From Peromyscus leucopus (taxonomy: Eukaryota > Chordata > Mammalia > Rodentia > Cricetidae): a stretch of DNA of 64,000 nt. The stretch spans positions 89,503,709 to 89,567,708 of the forward strand of contig NC_051075.1 of the NCBI RefSeq assembly GCF_004664715.2, written 5' to 3'. The notes under the pieces were generated by a model. That model was not told where the DNA came from. It made no database searches and saw nothing but the letters and a program-made list of their open reading frames with translations. Positions 1 to 11,915 of this stretch are shown in pieces. The position numbers and the translations under genes were made by a program. Numbering within the stretch: position 1 is the stretch's first letter; each line of letters begins with the position of its first letter.

Positions 1-299
1 ACAGAAGGGGTGTTACTAGTTAGTCTCACTGTCCTTGCATTGCTGTGGAGGTGACTAAGTCATCCAAGTTTCAGGTGAGACAAAGGCTCAGCTTAAACCT
101 CACAGTGTTTTCTTTGCATCCTGCTTTGCATGGAACTTGATATACGAATTTCAAAGCTTTCTTGTGTTTGTTACCATTCGTGTCAAACTGCTGAGCATAC
201 AAAGACCACATTTTCCAGCTGAAGGAGAGAGACAAAAGCCTACTTTTTTTTTTTAGTCCTATTGTGAATTTCAAAGTATAGTAAATTGGTCAGGGTTGG

Positions 300-366
300 C
301 AGTGTACTCAGGAGGCTGAGCCAGGAGGATTGGGAGTTCAAGACCAGCCTAGGCTTTGTCTTAAAA
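300..366 (+). repeat. Old B1-like (7SL-derived) SINE fragment
   Basis: The segment reads like the middle and end of a B1 element: 'caggaggctgagccaggag', then 'agttcaagaccagcct', ending in a short A-rich run. The 5' third is missing and the copy is clearly diverged, so it is an old insertion. Confidence 0.6.
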
Positions 367-1003
367 ATTTTATTTGCTAAGGGACTCCAGGTGAACACTG
401 GTTGCAGGCTCAGTGAGTTAGTATCACTTGATTTCTCTAGAACAACCTCTAATTGATTAAAATCCACGGGTTTCAGTATCAAAAGGGAGTATGATTTCCC
501 TGGCACTCAGCAGTGTTAATCTGGCCCCTGCAGGAGTCTGGAGAACTAATGATGCCACAGAGGGAAGACTGGGTTGGTGGAAGCCACAGTGCAGTGGTGT
601 TGGAGTCAGCACACACAGGTAAAGGCTTTGTGCATGGGGCAATGTTGTCTGCCCGGAAGGGAATCTTCTATTGTCACAATACTTACTGATTCTGTTATGC
701 TGTTCTGAGTACTGGATGTTGGGTTAGATCTACACGATGAAGAGGAGTAACATGGGCTTGCATGCTGTGTCACTTCCTGAGCTTTGGGAAGTCTCTTTAG
801 TTTTTAGTTTCCTCATAGAAAGGTGGGCTCTCACCATGATAATGGCTAACATTTAGCCATCTCCTGCTTACTTACACTGGAAACTGTCATCAGAATACGT
901 GTATGTATGTATCTCAATAATCTATCATGTACTATATCTATCCTATTATCTATCTATAATCTGCCATAGATTATCTATAGATGATATCAGTCATCCATCT
1001 GTC
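367..1003. other. Unique sequence, no feature recognised
   Basis: Mixed-composition DNA. The longest open frame here is 61 codons on the minus strand, with no protein-like features. Scattered 'tatctat' words from about 900 lead into the TATC microsatellite. Confidence 0.6.
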
Positions 1004-1005
1004 AC

Positions 1006-1066
<61 letters not shown>

Positions 1067-1080
1067 CATCCATCCATCTA
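1004..1080. repeat. (TATC)n microsatellite with CATC end
   Basis: About 15 uninterrupted TATC units run to roughly 1065 and are followed by CATC units. Degenerate copies flank the array on both sides. The 87-codon open frame across it is only repeat translation (Leu-Ser-Ile-Tyr). Confidence 0.95.
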
Positions 1081-2058
1081 CCATTTGTCTATCTGTCCAT
1101 CTTCCTATTACTTTTCTCTCCTTATCACCTATCTCTCTTACTTACTATTTATGATAACCTAATGAAATAGACTGGAGTTTCATCCCAATTTTAGTTATTT
1201 CAATGGCCAACTTGATGGTCTCCTTTGCAGCTTATTTTGCTTTAAGTAACTCTGGAAAATAGGGTTGCTTAATCCTGAATTGCTTCTGAGGCCCGTGGAT
1301 ACTGCTTTCTTATTTCTCTGTTAATTTCTTCCTCCTCACCTTTGGTGGTTCTGGAAGGAAAGAAGAGAGGTTCCAGTTCTCTGCATTTTGCTCTTTGTTG
1401 ATCTGAGCTAGTTTGTGTTTGGTTGAACATGCTCCCAGGACCATTTCTTCCCAATACATGGTTTTTGTAATCAGTAAATAAGCTGAGTTTTAGAAATGGG
1501 AACAGAAGTGTTTATATCTTTACATTCAAACTGAACTTTAGTTCTCTCAGTTAATCAATAGATTTAGTGAAATACATAATCTGGAGGTTGGGAAACTAAA
1601 AGTATTTTGCTCTTGAAATCATTTCTGTAACCCTAATCATCCATGATTTGTTCATTTTGAGTTTTCATTTGCTTATCAGATATTTATTGTATGCCTGTAG
1701 ATAAAAGGAAGAAACTAAAATTTACAAGAACTGCTATTAACTGTGGTTATTATTATAAAGATAATTGCTAATCTCGTTTGAGTTCTTATGGTGACCATCA
1801 CAGGATTTGGATTCAATGTCCTACACAATATACCCCATTTAATGTAATCCTTTTGATAACCTCTGAGGCTCTGTTGTTGTCTCTCTCTTCTAGATGATTG
1901 CTACGTGACCTAGGTTGACACACTGGGTCATCCATATGCGCCTGGCATGAACTATTAGCCCTTGAGTCCTGTTTTCAGTGTTCTATGGGTTTGGGTAAGA
2001 ACTGTGATTTGTGCTTCCTTATTCTCACCTCTCCACCTAAAAAAGTAAAATAGATTAT
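1081..2058. other. Unique sequence, possible MIR trace
   Basis: No gene seen. The stretch near 1800-1870, with 'ccccatttaatgtaatcc' and 'gataacctctgaggctctg', weakly resembles an antisense MIR, but it is too decayed to call as its own feature. Confidence 0.45.
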
Positions 2059-2061
2059 GGG

Positions 2062-2126
<65 letters not shown>

Positions 2127-2220
2127 ACTTTGTGGAGTTGTTTCTCTCCCGTCTTTACATGGGATCTGGAAATCCAGTTCAAGTGCCTTTGCCCACTGAG
2201 CCAACTTGCCTGTCTAACAA
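2059..2220 (-). repeat. B3/B2-superfamily SINE, antisense, with (GA)n
   Basis: A pure AG run (about 2075-2123) is followed by a decayed antisense B3-type body: 'ttgtttctctcccgtctt', 'catgggatctggaaatcc', and 'cccactgagccaacttgcc', which is the antisense of the tRNA-like head. The GA run is expanded from the SINE tail. Open frames on both strands here are low-complexity artefacts. Confidence 0.6.
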
Positions 2221-2377
2221 ACTTTTACTTTCCCCTCTCTAACTATTAAAAACAGTTCCTATTGTTTAGGATCTTTCCCAAATGTCATCTTCTAGTGTTT
2301 ACTTGTTCTCCAATGGGGTTTAGTGTCCTTTTGTGTTGATTATCATCTGATATCTTATATCCATAGCAGGAGCCATA

Positions 2378-2466
2378 ATAAAGAGAAAGGGAAAGAGAGG
2401 GGGGACACAGAGGGAAGAAAGTGGGGGAGGGGAGGAGCAAAAGAAGAGAAAGGGGAAGGCAGGAGC
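2378..2466. repeat. Purine-rich low-complexity tract
   Basis: Almost all A and G on the plus strand, including 'aaagtgggggaggggagg'. There is no fixed repeat unit. Confidence 0.8.
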
Positions 2467-2619
2467 TGTGGCATGCTGCACATTTGACATCCTTTATCTC
2501 ATTTTTCTTCAGAACCACCTTGGGCAGGATATAATGCTGGCATGCTTACAGATGATAAAGGAGAGGAGCTGCTTCCCCGGATAAAGTGCAAACATGAGTG
2601 TCTGAGTCTGGATCCAGTC

Positions 2620-2841
2620 TGCCCCTGACAATGCATATCTACAATCCCAATGCTGGGGGTTAGAGACAGGCAGAGGCTGGCAGCTCACTGTCCAGCCAGG
2701 CTAGCCAAAAATGGCGAGTCTCAGGTACAGTTCAAAACTCTGTCTCAAAAACTAAGATGAAAAAAAGTAATTGAGGAAGACGTTCTGACACTCAACCTAC
2801 ACCTAGATAGGAACAGGTAGTCACATATGCATGTGCTTACA

Positions 2842-2917
<76 letters not shown>
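2620..2917 (+). repeat. B4/RSINE1-like SINE with (CT)n(CA)n tail
   Basis: The body contains 'acaatcccaatgctggggg', 'ggcagaggctggcagctca', 'ctgtccagccaggctagcc' and 'actctgtctcaaaaac', in the order of a B4/RSINE1 element. The tail is a CT run (about 2843-2874) passing into a CA run (2874-2915). Such dinucleotide tails are typical of this family. Confidence 0.65.
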
Positions 2918-3158
2918 ATGCACACAGAGGGCGGGGGCATGTTCTAGCTCACTTAGTCCTCTCTGGCTATGAGAACTCAATCATCTCTGCCTCAGAGTTC
3001 CTTTAGCAACTCCCATAGTGTCTTTCACCCAATGCGTGCTCAATGAAGAGTTTTCAATTGACTGCAACAAAGGTAATTAATCAATTAATTGGGGGAGTGC
3101 TGAACATACTGCACCCAAGTGTAGGGGCTTCTCTTCCTCCTGATCTTTCTATGTGGCC

Positions 3159-3610
3159 TGTAGTAGAGTATTATTTTAAGGTGTGTTACTTTTGTTTATA
3201 TTACATTTGTCTAACTCTGTGAAACTGTGTTACTGTGCCTGTCTAAAACACCTGATGGTCCAATAAAGAACTAACCAGTAGCAAGACAGGAGAAAGGATG
3301 GGTGGGGCTAGCAGGCAGAGAAAATATATGTAGGGAGAAATCTGGAAAGAGGGATGGAGAAGGAGTGGACATCAGGGGCCAGCCACCCAGCTACATAGCA
3401 AGCCACAGAGTAAGAGTAAGATTTACAGAAGTAAGAGAATGGGAAAAGCCCAGAGGCAAAAGGTAGATGGAATAATTTAAGTTGAAAGCTGGCAAGAAAC
3501 AAGCCAAGCTAAGGCCAGGCATTCATAATTAAGAATAAGCCTCTGTGTGTGATTTATTTGGGAGATGGGTGACAAGTCCCCCCCCAAAGAGTAAAAAACC
3601 TCTAACAACA
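3159..3610 (+). mobile_element. Solo LTR of a class II (ERVK-type) ERV, 452 bp
   Basis: The element starts with TGTAGTAG and ends with AACAACA, so it has TG...CA termini. It is flanked by a perfect 6-bp direct repeat, gtggcc, at 3153-3158 and 3611-3616, the duplication length usual for class II retroviruses. 'ccaataaagaac' lies near 3260 and 'aataagcctctgtgtgtg', which looks like a poly(A) signal with a GT-rich element, near 3533-3553. I recognise the sequence type as a common rodent LTR but cannot name the family. No internal sequence adjoins it, so it is a recombined solo LTR. Orientation is inferred from the R/U5-like end. Confidence 0.8.
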
Positions 3611-3616
3611 GTGGCC

Positions 3617-5823
3617 TTTCCTGGTATAGCTGAGCCAATGCCAGGTATTCACATAGGAAGACTGAATATCACATACTGCTTGCTTCTAGTGAGATCATGT
3701 GTCTCTTCTTCCCAGTGGAATGTGGGATGTGTCGGACACCAGTCCCAGGCCTGGCTTTCCAATGTCACTAGAGTCCTCTCATTCTCTTCCCTCCTTAATG
3801 TGGATCCTTCAGCAGGGACTCCTTTGGTCCTGAGGACTAACATGCCTGGACCTCTGACTAACCACAAGGAGCCAGGCACACTTCCCAGTGCTCTCAACGG
3901 ACAGCACTGGACAAGCCATGGGTGAGTAAGCTGAGATTTGAGGGCCGTTTCAGCGGCCCCCAGTGCTTGTTTTGATTAGTAATGTCCTTGATGTGGAATC
4001 CCTAGGAAGGTAGGTCTGCTCTACACAGACCTATAATTTTGAATGAAGCCTGCAGAACTCCAAGTGTGGCCAGAATGGCAGGTGTAGCATTCTGCAGGTG
4101 CCAATCACTTTCACATGACTCCACAAAGGACTCAGCCTGACTTAGGAAGAGGCCTAATGAAGGATTTACCAAATTTCCATCTAGTGGCATAAGGACTTCC
4201 CAGATGAAATGACAACCACAATAGCAACAGAGAAACAAGAGGACTCATGGAAGCCTTTCCCCTTGTTCACCGTTCTGTCCATCTTCCCATACGAGGTCTT
4301 TTTCTTTCCCAAGTGTTTATGATGCTGGAAAATTTTTCTATGGCTTCCCTGGATGGCTCCAATATCTAAAGATGTCCCTCACCTCTGGATTTATTACTGG
4401 GCTTTTCTGAGTGGGGTCAAAGGGCATCCCAAGCCCCATATTCTGAGCCTCCTCCTTCCCTTATGTGCTCCATAACTCTCCTTTGCCACTTATTGACATT
4501 TTAGACACTTGATCTATGACTGCCTTTCCCTCCCTCCCCCCCCTGTGCCCATGCCTTGGTTTCTAGGGACAGCAGGAATATATTATTTCAATAGTGAGGA
4601 CAGGGCCCACTTATTTAGGCTCTGTGAATGAATTACCAGTAGAAAATATTTTTTTTTTTTTGCATAGGTTCACATTATATTTAAGACTGGAGGGTTCAAC
4701 ATAAGATTAAACACATTCTTAAGGTTCTAGTCCTAGTAACTTAAGTCTTGGATTAGGAAAGAAGCTCTATGTTTTATAGTTCTCTAGTTCTTGGTTTTGT
4801 GTACATTGTGTCCCTGGTCCTGGAAGGTAGGTACCACCTCCATGTTACAAGAAACATGGTTGATCGGGTGCTGCCTGGGGTAAAGTCAGGCCAGGCATTT
4901 TTGGCTTATCCCTCTTCTCTTTTCCTTCTAAGGACTGCTAAGAGTAACATCGACATTGGCATAAATTGGAAAATTCTTTGAGATGAAAACTGGATCCAGG
5001 AATTATCAGTTTCTTAGAAAAATCCCTTGTCCTCATTTCAATGAATGTCTGCAAACCCATACTGCTTGTCAAGCCTGGCCCTATTCCTCAGAGGTCACAG
5101 ACAGGGTCACTTATGTGCTGGACCACAAGGGGCTGCGATGAATTCATGGGCTTTGAAGATCTGGTTTCTTTATTCTGCTTCAAAATCAACCTTTAATTCT
5201 ACAAAATGACTTAGAATATCGACTTTAAAAATCATCAGTTCCCAGGCTTTGGGGAGTCCTGATGATATTGGCAACAATAGGTTAGCTCTGCAGTTGCTCA
5301 GCTCTGATCTTTGGAGGGTGCCTGTCCATGATGGATTTTCTATTGCTTCAGGGTAAGGCAGAAAATAGGGACAACAGTCAGCTTTCTTAATAAAGCTATT
5401 TGTGTTCAATTTAAAGGTCTGCTTTTATCTCAAGCTCATATATATTTTATATTTTTGATGTTAAAATGATAGGATAGATTTTTTTCCTTTCTCAATTCTT
5501 AATTGGTAAAGTTTGAAGGTAAAAGTCTCTCTATATATATTAAGAAGATTTACATATATACAAGCACACATATAAAACTGCTTCATGCAAACAAGTTTGG
5601 AACCCACTGATTTAGCAGATTTTTTTTTTTTTTTATAGTGACCTCTGTCATTTGCACAATGGAGTTTCCTTTTGATATGCTATCAGTCTTGGGCAATCTG
5701 AATTTACTTTATCTGAGCAAAATAAAAATTTTATCTTCACCTTCATATCAATCAATTCACATGTGGAAGAGATTGGCTTCCCTCTGGCTAGAGGGATTTA
5801 AGCTGGTGCTCTCTCCCTTTCTC

Positions 5824-5826
<3 letters not shown>
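3617..5826. other. Unique sequence of 2.2 kb, no gene recognised
   Basis: A 126-codon plus-strand frame (3545-3925) begins inside the preceding LTR and shows no domain, signal peptide or splice context, so I do not call it. The stretch holds a short C run (about 4536-4545), a T run (about 4650-4661) and a T run at 5621-5634. Confidence 0.5.

Positions 5827-5874
<48 letters not shown>
5827..5874. repeat. (CT)n microsatellite
   Basis: About 24 CT units without interruption. The long leucine/serine stretch in the overlapping 89-codon frame is translation of this repeat. Confidence 0.97.
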
Positions 5875-5878
<4 letters not shown>

Positions 5879-7419
5879 CTTCTAATATATTAGGGAACCA
5901 GAGCTGACTTTATAAGAACTGGTCACAGGAAGTGACTTAGAGCAGTTTTGGTTTTCACACACGGAAATAGATACATTTGCTTACTAACAATTAAAATTGA
6001 CATTGGATCAGTTTATCTTCATGTTTAATGTAGCATTTTAGGGAAAAAACTTATGAGGCAAGAAATTTTTTAATTTTATATTCCCTAATGCCCTTTATTA
6101 ATGAATTAAATTAGGTATGTTTTAAATAAATTATACTTATTTCTAATTTATAAACATTTTTGCTTTAACCAAAGACTTAGGAGTTGGAGTTGAATAGGGT
6201 TTCACCATTTGGCTTGCTATTGGTTCTTACAAATTTGAGTGGCAACCCCAAGCTGGAGAGCTGGCTTCCACATATCTGCCTGTCTGCTTACCTTAGCTAG
6301 TATGCACCTCTTTAGAGCCCACCATGGTCTTCTTCTGACATGCAGGAACAATTGGGAACATTTTGGTCTTTATTTATTGGAGCTGCATAATCTAATTATC
6401 TCTCATTAGCACACACCTGATTATTTCATTTATCTTTGTAAATGTGACAACAAAAGGCTCACTTTAATTAAGCAGATCAGCCATTAGCTCTTGTTTTATA
6501 GGAGTTTTAAACATCCCTGTCCTAATAGCACAGGGCACGATTATAATCAGACTCCCAGTGCAGAATGGTGCAGAGGACAGTTTGATTTAGAACTCCATTT
6601 AGGTGGATGTTATGTAGGCAGAGTGACTCTCAACAACAGAGGGGCAGAGTACACTGACCAAAGCCAGGGAGGATGTGAGAGGACCCGGCCAGGACCTTCT
6701 CACCTTTATTATCATAAAGGCAATGACTGCATTGCTTTAAAAATTATTCATTCATAATAGTAATTATTTATCAATCATCTATTCTACTCTAGGCCTTGCT
6801 TGTTACTGCAATCATGTTAGTTTTTTTTTTTTGTAAGTCTTATGATAGTTTGTTGGAATAGGTGTGTCAACACCAAAACCACAGCCCTCTTCTTAAACTG
6901 AACAAAAGATAGTTTATTCTACAGCCATTTTGAGTGTCCATGGCCCAGGTACACAGATTTAGGTTACTCTAAATTCCATGTTCCAATGTGAAAGCAGTTT
7001 CATGAAGGTTTTTTTTTCAGTAGTTTTATGGAGCAGAGGCAATAGTAAATCAAGGCATGTTTAAAATATATCGGTGGGTACATCAGTGAGGCAGTCACAT
7101 CAAGATGGGGGAAGCTTCTCTAGAGGCTCAAGATGCTGTCTCACGGCATTCTTAGCTTTGGGGTTGGTAGAAGCTAGTTGTCTGCTGAAGTAATAGATTC
7201 TAAAAGGTTTTTATCTATTGCCACAAGATGTTAGTTCTGACTCATCAGGGGAGGAATGGCTGTTCCTGAGGGCCCAAATTTGGTCCATGATAAGGTAATT
7301 AGCCCTGGACCTGCAACATTACAATCTCTCCACAGTGCTGCAATCTATTCAGCCATTCAGTCTCTGCAGACACAGATTCCTCTCAGGAGTTTTCATTCAC
7401 AGCTGTTGCTATCTTATTG
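5875..7419. other. Unique, partly very AT-rich sequence
   Basis: The 5990-6180 stretch is strongly AT-rich. The block at about 6360-6490 has several TAATTA-type words and a CACCTG E-box-like word. It is the most regulatory-looking part of this region, but nothing here proves function. Confidence 0.4.
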
Positions 7420-7530
7420 CCAAACTCTAGATGAGCCAGCTGAGGGTTAGAGGTTAAGCAACCGGTCCATGTGTGCGTAGCTCAGTCGTGGAGCCTTTAT
7501 TTGGTTTTAGTACCTTGCATGCGGGTGTCT
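7420..7530 (-). repeat. Antisense MIR-like fragment
   Basis: 'gatgagccagctgaggg', 'agaggttaagcaacc', 'gtagctcagtcgtggagcc' follow the order of an antisense MIR core (gaggaaactgagg, gaggttaagtaac, agctagt..tggagcc). Strongly diverged, as expected for this ancient family. Confidence 0.55.
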
Positions 7531-7589
7531 TCTTCTTCTTTAACTTGAATGCCAGTGGTGTCTCTTCCTGTTTCCTTCCTGGCTTGTTC

Positions 7590-7760
7590 ATCTTCCTTCC
7601 ATTCTTTCACTCATTCCCTCCTGACAGCTGAGTACCACACTGGCCGGGAGCTATGGAGATGAGCAAGGCAGGGCCAAGACTCTTGAAGACTTTGCAAGGA
7701 GGTGGAGCCAGGTGCAGGAACAGAATGTTCTAATGCTGGGACAATGAGGACAGGGCCAGA
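7590..7760 (+). repeat. Possible LINE-2 3' end fragment
   Basis: The order 'cattctttcactcattcc', 'ctgagtaccacactgg', 'gctatggagatgagcaagg' resembles the end of L2 (cattcattcaac, gagcacctactatg, ctggggatacagcagtgaac). Identity is low and the call is tentative. Confidence 0.4.
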
Positions 7761-7944
7761 AAATGATGGTATGCTACAGCCTGACTGACATGTCTACATG
7801 CTAAATCAGTATTCATTACATGGAACTGTCCCCTTTCATAATTGTGTATTAGGGTTTCTTTATCTTTTCTTAGTTAAGAGTTGTTTCTAGCTTCCTGAAA
7901 TGCTTCTGATAAAACCTGTTCAATACAGCAAAGATTTTTCTAAA

Positions 7945-7966
7945 AAGATTAATTTTTATTATTTTT

Positions 7967-8004
<38 letters not shown>

Positions 8005-8155
8005 AAAAGTGAGTGCAATGTTCATGGAGGCCAGAAAGGGCATCAGAGCCCCCTGGAGCTGGAGCTTTAGGCAGTTGTGAGCTGCCAGACATGGGTGTTG
8101 GGAATTCAACTCATGTCCTCTGCAAGAACAGAACATGCTCTTAAGCTCTTAAGAA
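7945..8155 (-). repeat. B3 SINE, antisense, with (TG)n
   Basis: A TG run (about 7970-8003) is followed by 'catggaggccagaaaggg', 'ccctggagctggagc', 'ttgggaattcaactcatg' and 'tcctctgcaagaaca', the hallmark order of an antisense B3. It lacks the final 'accactgagcc' head. Confidence 0.85.
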
Positions 8156-8299
8156 CAGGCTCTATAGTGTAGTGGGTAAGGTAGTGATGCATTGAAATTT
8201 TATACAACTCTGACAGGGTCTTTTTTTTCCTTCATTTCTGAAGACCACATGCTCTTTGGAAGATCAGAAAGTCCAAAGAAGGATGGCAGTTATGACAAT

Positions 8300-8450
8300 G
8301 ATTTAAAACACAGGATCATGTCCAGGCTTCACCATATGTGAGTAGACCCTCACTGGACATGCCTCAACTTTCTCATTTGTGCAACGATGATTGTGACGTC
8401 AACTTTACAGTATAATTAAGTAGAGTTAGGCCATCTACTCTGGTTGAAGT
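8300..8450 (+). repeat. MIR-like fragment
   Basis: 'catgcctcaactttctcat', 'ttgtgcaacgatgattgtg' and 'aattaagtagagtta' sit where MIR has tgcctcagtttcctcat, ctgtaaaatggggata and attaaatgagtta. Ancient and degraded. Confidence 0.5.
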
Positions 8451-8810
8451 GTTGGGATAGAGTTTGCCATGAAAGAAGTGCTGGAAAATTTAGTAATTTA
8501 AAATATTAGCAGAAGTTATGATAACCTCAAGGCTAGGTGGTTGGTGGTGACAGATTAGAGATAGGGGTAGCAACAATGTCCAGGACTCTGAGACAGAGCC
8601 GGTCCATGTGAAGATCTCCTAAAGGGCCATAACCCATCAGCCTGATCACTCAGCTAAAAAGCGGTATAGTTGTCCATTAGTCTATCTGCATGGTGACTGG
8701 CCATCAGTCTGTTCTTATGGAAGGCAGGTGGCTCTCAACACTCCCATCTCCTCCACATGCTTCCTTTCTTGCCATGCACATAAAACTTCCTCTCTTCCAA
8801 CCCACCCTCT

Positions 8811-8829
8811 GTGTGTGTGTGTGCGTGTG

Positions 8830-8880
<51 letters not shown>
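8811..8880. repeat. (TG)n microsatellite
   Basis: An imperfect TG run with CG and CA interruptions near 8823-8830 is followed by about 25 perfect units. Confidence 0.95.
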
Positions 8881-8884
8881 TAAT

Positions 8885-9018
8885 TATAGAAAGAGGAAAG
8901 AGAGACAATGAGTTTAAGGGACAATCATGAGGGGAATGTAGGAAGAGATAGAAGGGGAGGATGATGTAAATACAATGTACTTATGTAAGAAAATCTCAAA
9001 AACTTTAAGTTAAAAATA
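8885..9018 (+). mobile_element. LINE-1-like 3' tail
   Basis: A purine-rich stretch passes into 'gtaaatacaatgtactt' and 'aaaatctcaaaaactttaa', similar to the end of rodent LINE-1 3' UTRs ('aaaatacattgtatgaaattctcaaa'). It lies directly after the TG repeat. Confidence 0.45.
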
Positions 9019-10539
9019 TTCAGGAAGCTAAACTGTGATGTCTACATAAAATGGGATGTACATATGTATTCCTATGTGTTGAGGACAAAACCTCCCAGAC
9101 CAGAAGACCAGTGTAGTAGAGCATGACTGAGGTGAGCAGAATAGGCAGTGTGAAAGGCAGCTTTGTTGATGGGGTGGAGACAGGGTGTGTCATGAAGCAA
9201 AATCTATGCATACCTAATCTGCTTTAGCAGGTAGAAGAGTCTCTTTTGCATATTTTATTACCATTGATTATTTATGCAAAACAGAGGTGGATGTTTTATT
9301 TATTTATAAATATGTATATATAATACTGCAGACAGCTTTCACTCAGGGGTAGATGTTTTAAGTCAGTTGTTATCACAGCTAGAGGGGGCCTGGTCCAGAC
9401 TTGAGGTGACATTCACTGTGGTGTTACCAGGATACTGTATGGCTTCATGATGGAGAGACAATATTAATTAGCACTTTGCTTTCTTGCCCCCCAAACTCAA
9501 ATCCTCTCTTCCTCATCCAAGTAGGTACATGGTTTCTTCCATGCTACAAACCTGGTCTTCAGTGACCATGGAACGGACACTTTAAGAATGCCTTGGCTTC
9601 TCCCCCTTGATCCTGTTCATTGGCTACAGTCTTACAGATTAGCTTCTCAGCTTAATTGGTTTTGGCACAGAGGCTTTTTATAAAACCAGTTACCCTCCCT
9701 ATCTTGCTTAAGAAATCATATTCCATTTGATATTTTCTGACCTTCCTCCTGGGTGGAGGAATAATAGAGTATTTCACACAAGGATAAATTGTGATGTCGT
9801 AGGTGAATGTGTTGGGAGCTCATAAATCAACAGGGATCCCCAGGGACCACCCAGGGCCTCCTGGCCTTGGCCAGTGCTCTTTAGACCTCTTTATGCTAAT
9901 AAAAGAGAGATTTCCCTCAGAAGGGCTCCACCTTTGCAAATGACACTCATAATCAGCTTGCAGCCCTGTTGTAGTGAAAGATTGTTTACCTGCTGGTGAT
10001 TGGTCATTTAGCCAGTTTAAAGGGGCTAATGGTCCATCTTCTCAGTCGGAGATTTAAGGAGGATTTTGTCCACATAAATGGCATCATCCAGGGAAGGCCC
10101 TGGAAAGAAGCAAGGACAGGGAATATGTTTTCCAAGGTGCTCTTGCTGAAAGTACAGATGAGAGAGGATTTAGGGCCATTTATTGCCAGATTTCTATATG
10201 AATTACTGAATTTCTGTGAAAGGTGTTTCTTTTGGTTATGCATCTGACTACACTGTTAAATTGGAACTGGGACAATTTTTAAAGCAGTGTCTAATAGATT
10301 GCCATGATTTACTACACCAGTAATTAAGGTGTGAGAATGCATGCTACTGGGGGCACGGTCATTTAAGATTTCCTTGTTTTACTCTGTGTAAGGTGAATAG
10401 TTTATTGCAAAGTTTGGAGATAGGGAGTGGAAGAGAGGAAAGAAGCCATGTTTCTGAATCAAGGGATCTCAGAGAGCTTGAAAAAACGATGATGACGTAA
10501 GGAGTCTGACGAGACTCCCAGAGCAGAGCATCTCTCAGT
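9019..10539. other. Unique sequence, no gene recognised
   Basis: The longest frames are 83 and 79 codons, facing each other at about 10.0-10.25 kb, with no protein family I know. The 9295-9325 part is AT-rich. Confidence 0.5.
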
Positions 10540-11132
10540 CTTCACCAGAGAAACTTCTTGTAGTAACAGCAGCTGACACATGGGTCAACGTGCCGAAAAT
10601 CAGAGACTGTGAAGTGCTCTGTCCTCAATGGGACAAACATACCACTCCTCTCCTTCCAAGGCTCAGAAGACGTTGTGGAAGATGGGGCAGGAAGATTGGT
10701 AGCCCCAAGGGCCGAAGATGCCTCGAAGGAAACAGTGTTTTTTGGACAATTACACATATGATCTCAGCAATTGTTGCAACGTGAATAGGACCTGAACAAG
10801 TTCCTCCAGACAAAATCCCTGCATGTGGGGGAGATGGCGCTGACTCCCCAAAAGGAGCTGAGGAGCTATTGGTATCTGATAGCTTCCAGGAGAGCAGAGT
10901 TAAATTTCTTTAAATATGTGACTCTTGGTAGGTTGACCGAATTCCAGGGCAGGCCCTACATTCAAGAGTAGCTGGGAAAAACAAACTGGGCTCAATGGGA
11001 GTGGGGAAGCAGAAAACTCAAGGTTGAATGAGTAGAGAGGCGAGGGTGGGAACAGTGGATGTGGGAGGAACCAGAGAGTGACTATGATCAAAATACATTG
11101 TATGAAATTCTCAAAGAAGTAATTAAAAAGTC
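10540..11132 (+). mobile_element. LINE-1 3' UTR fragment (Lx-like)
   Basis: It shows the order seen in rodent LINE-1 3' ends: 'gagactgtgaagtgctc', 'gtcctcaatgggac', 'ccaaggctcagaagacg', 'gtgactcttggtaggttga', 'gggcaggccctac', then 'caaaatacattgtatgaaa' and an A-rich end. There is no ORF2 sequence, so it is 5'-truncated. Related pieces occur at 30.4 and 38.6 kb. Confidence 0.7.
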
Positions 11133-11915
11133 ATCTAAAAATGATGATACAAATTTAATGCAGCAAGTAAGTATAGAGACACAAAGACAACCAAAGTCAC
11201 ACAAGGATCATAGAAATGTATATGATGTGGACATGGAATTTCATATTATCTGTTGGGATGTATATGAGATAAACAGGTATGTGAGATTTGGGAGTGGAAG
11301 TCAAGGTGCAAACATGTAAACACTTGGGAAAAATGTGGTGTGTAAGTCTACAGGATGCTAGGAGTTATTTGTATTAGGTTCATTGTGATCAATGGGGCTT
11401 GATATATTTTGCTTTACTACTAATAAAAATGATTATGCTTTTAGCCAGACAATCTTGACCAACTTTGTTCTAACAGTAGGGCTTGCAGAAGGCAAAGTCG
11501 TTCCAGATGGATACAGCAGCTTAGTGTTCTTCACGCTCAGAGAAGGGAGTGTCTGCTACAGGGCCTTGTGAAATGTTAGGGAAGGAAGGGGACTCACAAT
11601 GGTTCTGATGTTGACTGAACTCTTGACAGTGGAGCTGGAGATGGAGACACTACACATGCAAGGTAGACTAAGGCCGATGGCCTGGATCAGGATCTGCTGA
11701 CTTCACAGATGTACTGAGCTGATGAGGTACTTGATGTGGCAGAAGCCTGGGTGTGACAGAGAACAGGACAGACTGGGAGACAAATTGGGAGCAGGTTCTA
11801 GTTGGCCTTGAATGTTTTTCCGAGTTCTGTAAAGTCTGCCTGCAGTTCTGTCCTGCTTTCATGAAGCCTGTACCAAGCCTCATAATACAATCTGCCAAGC
11901 ATCCTTGCTACTTAG
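11133..11915. other. Unique sequence, no gene recognised
   Basis: Begins A-rich after the LINE-1 end. A 76-codon minus-strand frame (11668-11898) has no recognisable features. Confidence 0.5.

Noticed and set aside
3545..3925. 126-codon plus-strand frame
   Set aside because: It starts inside a solo LTR and continues into flanking DNA across the insertion boundary, so it cannot be an ancestral gene; no domain was seen.
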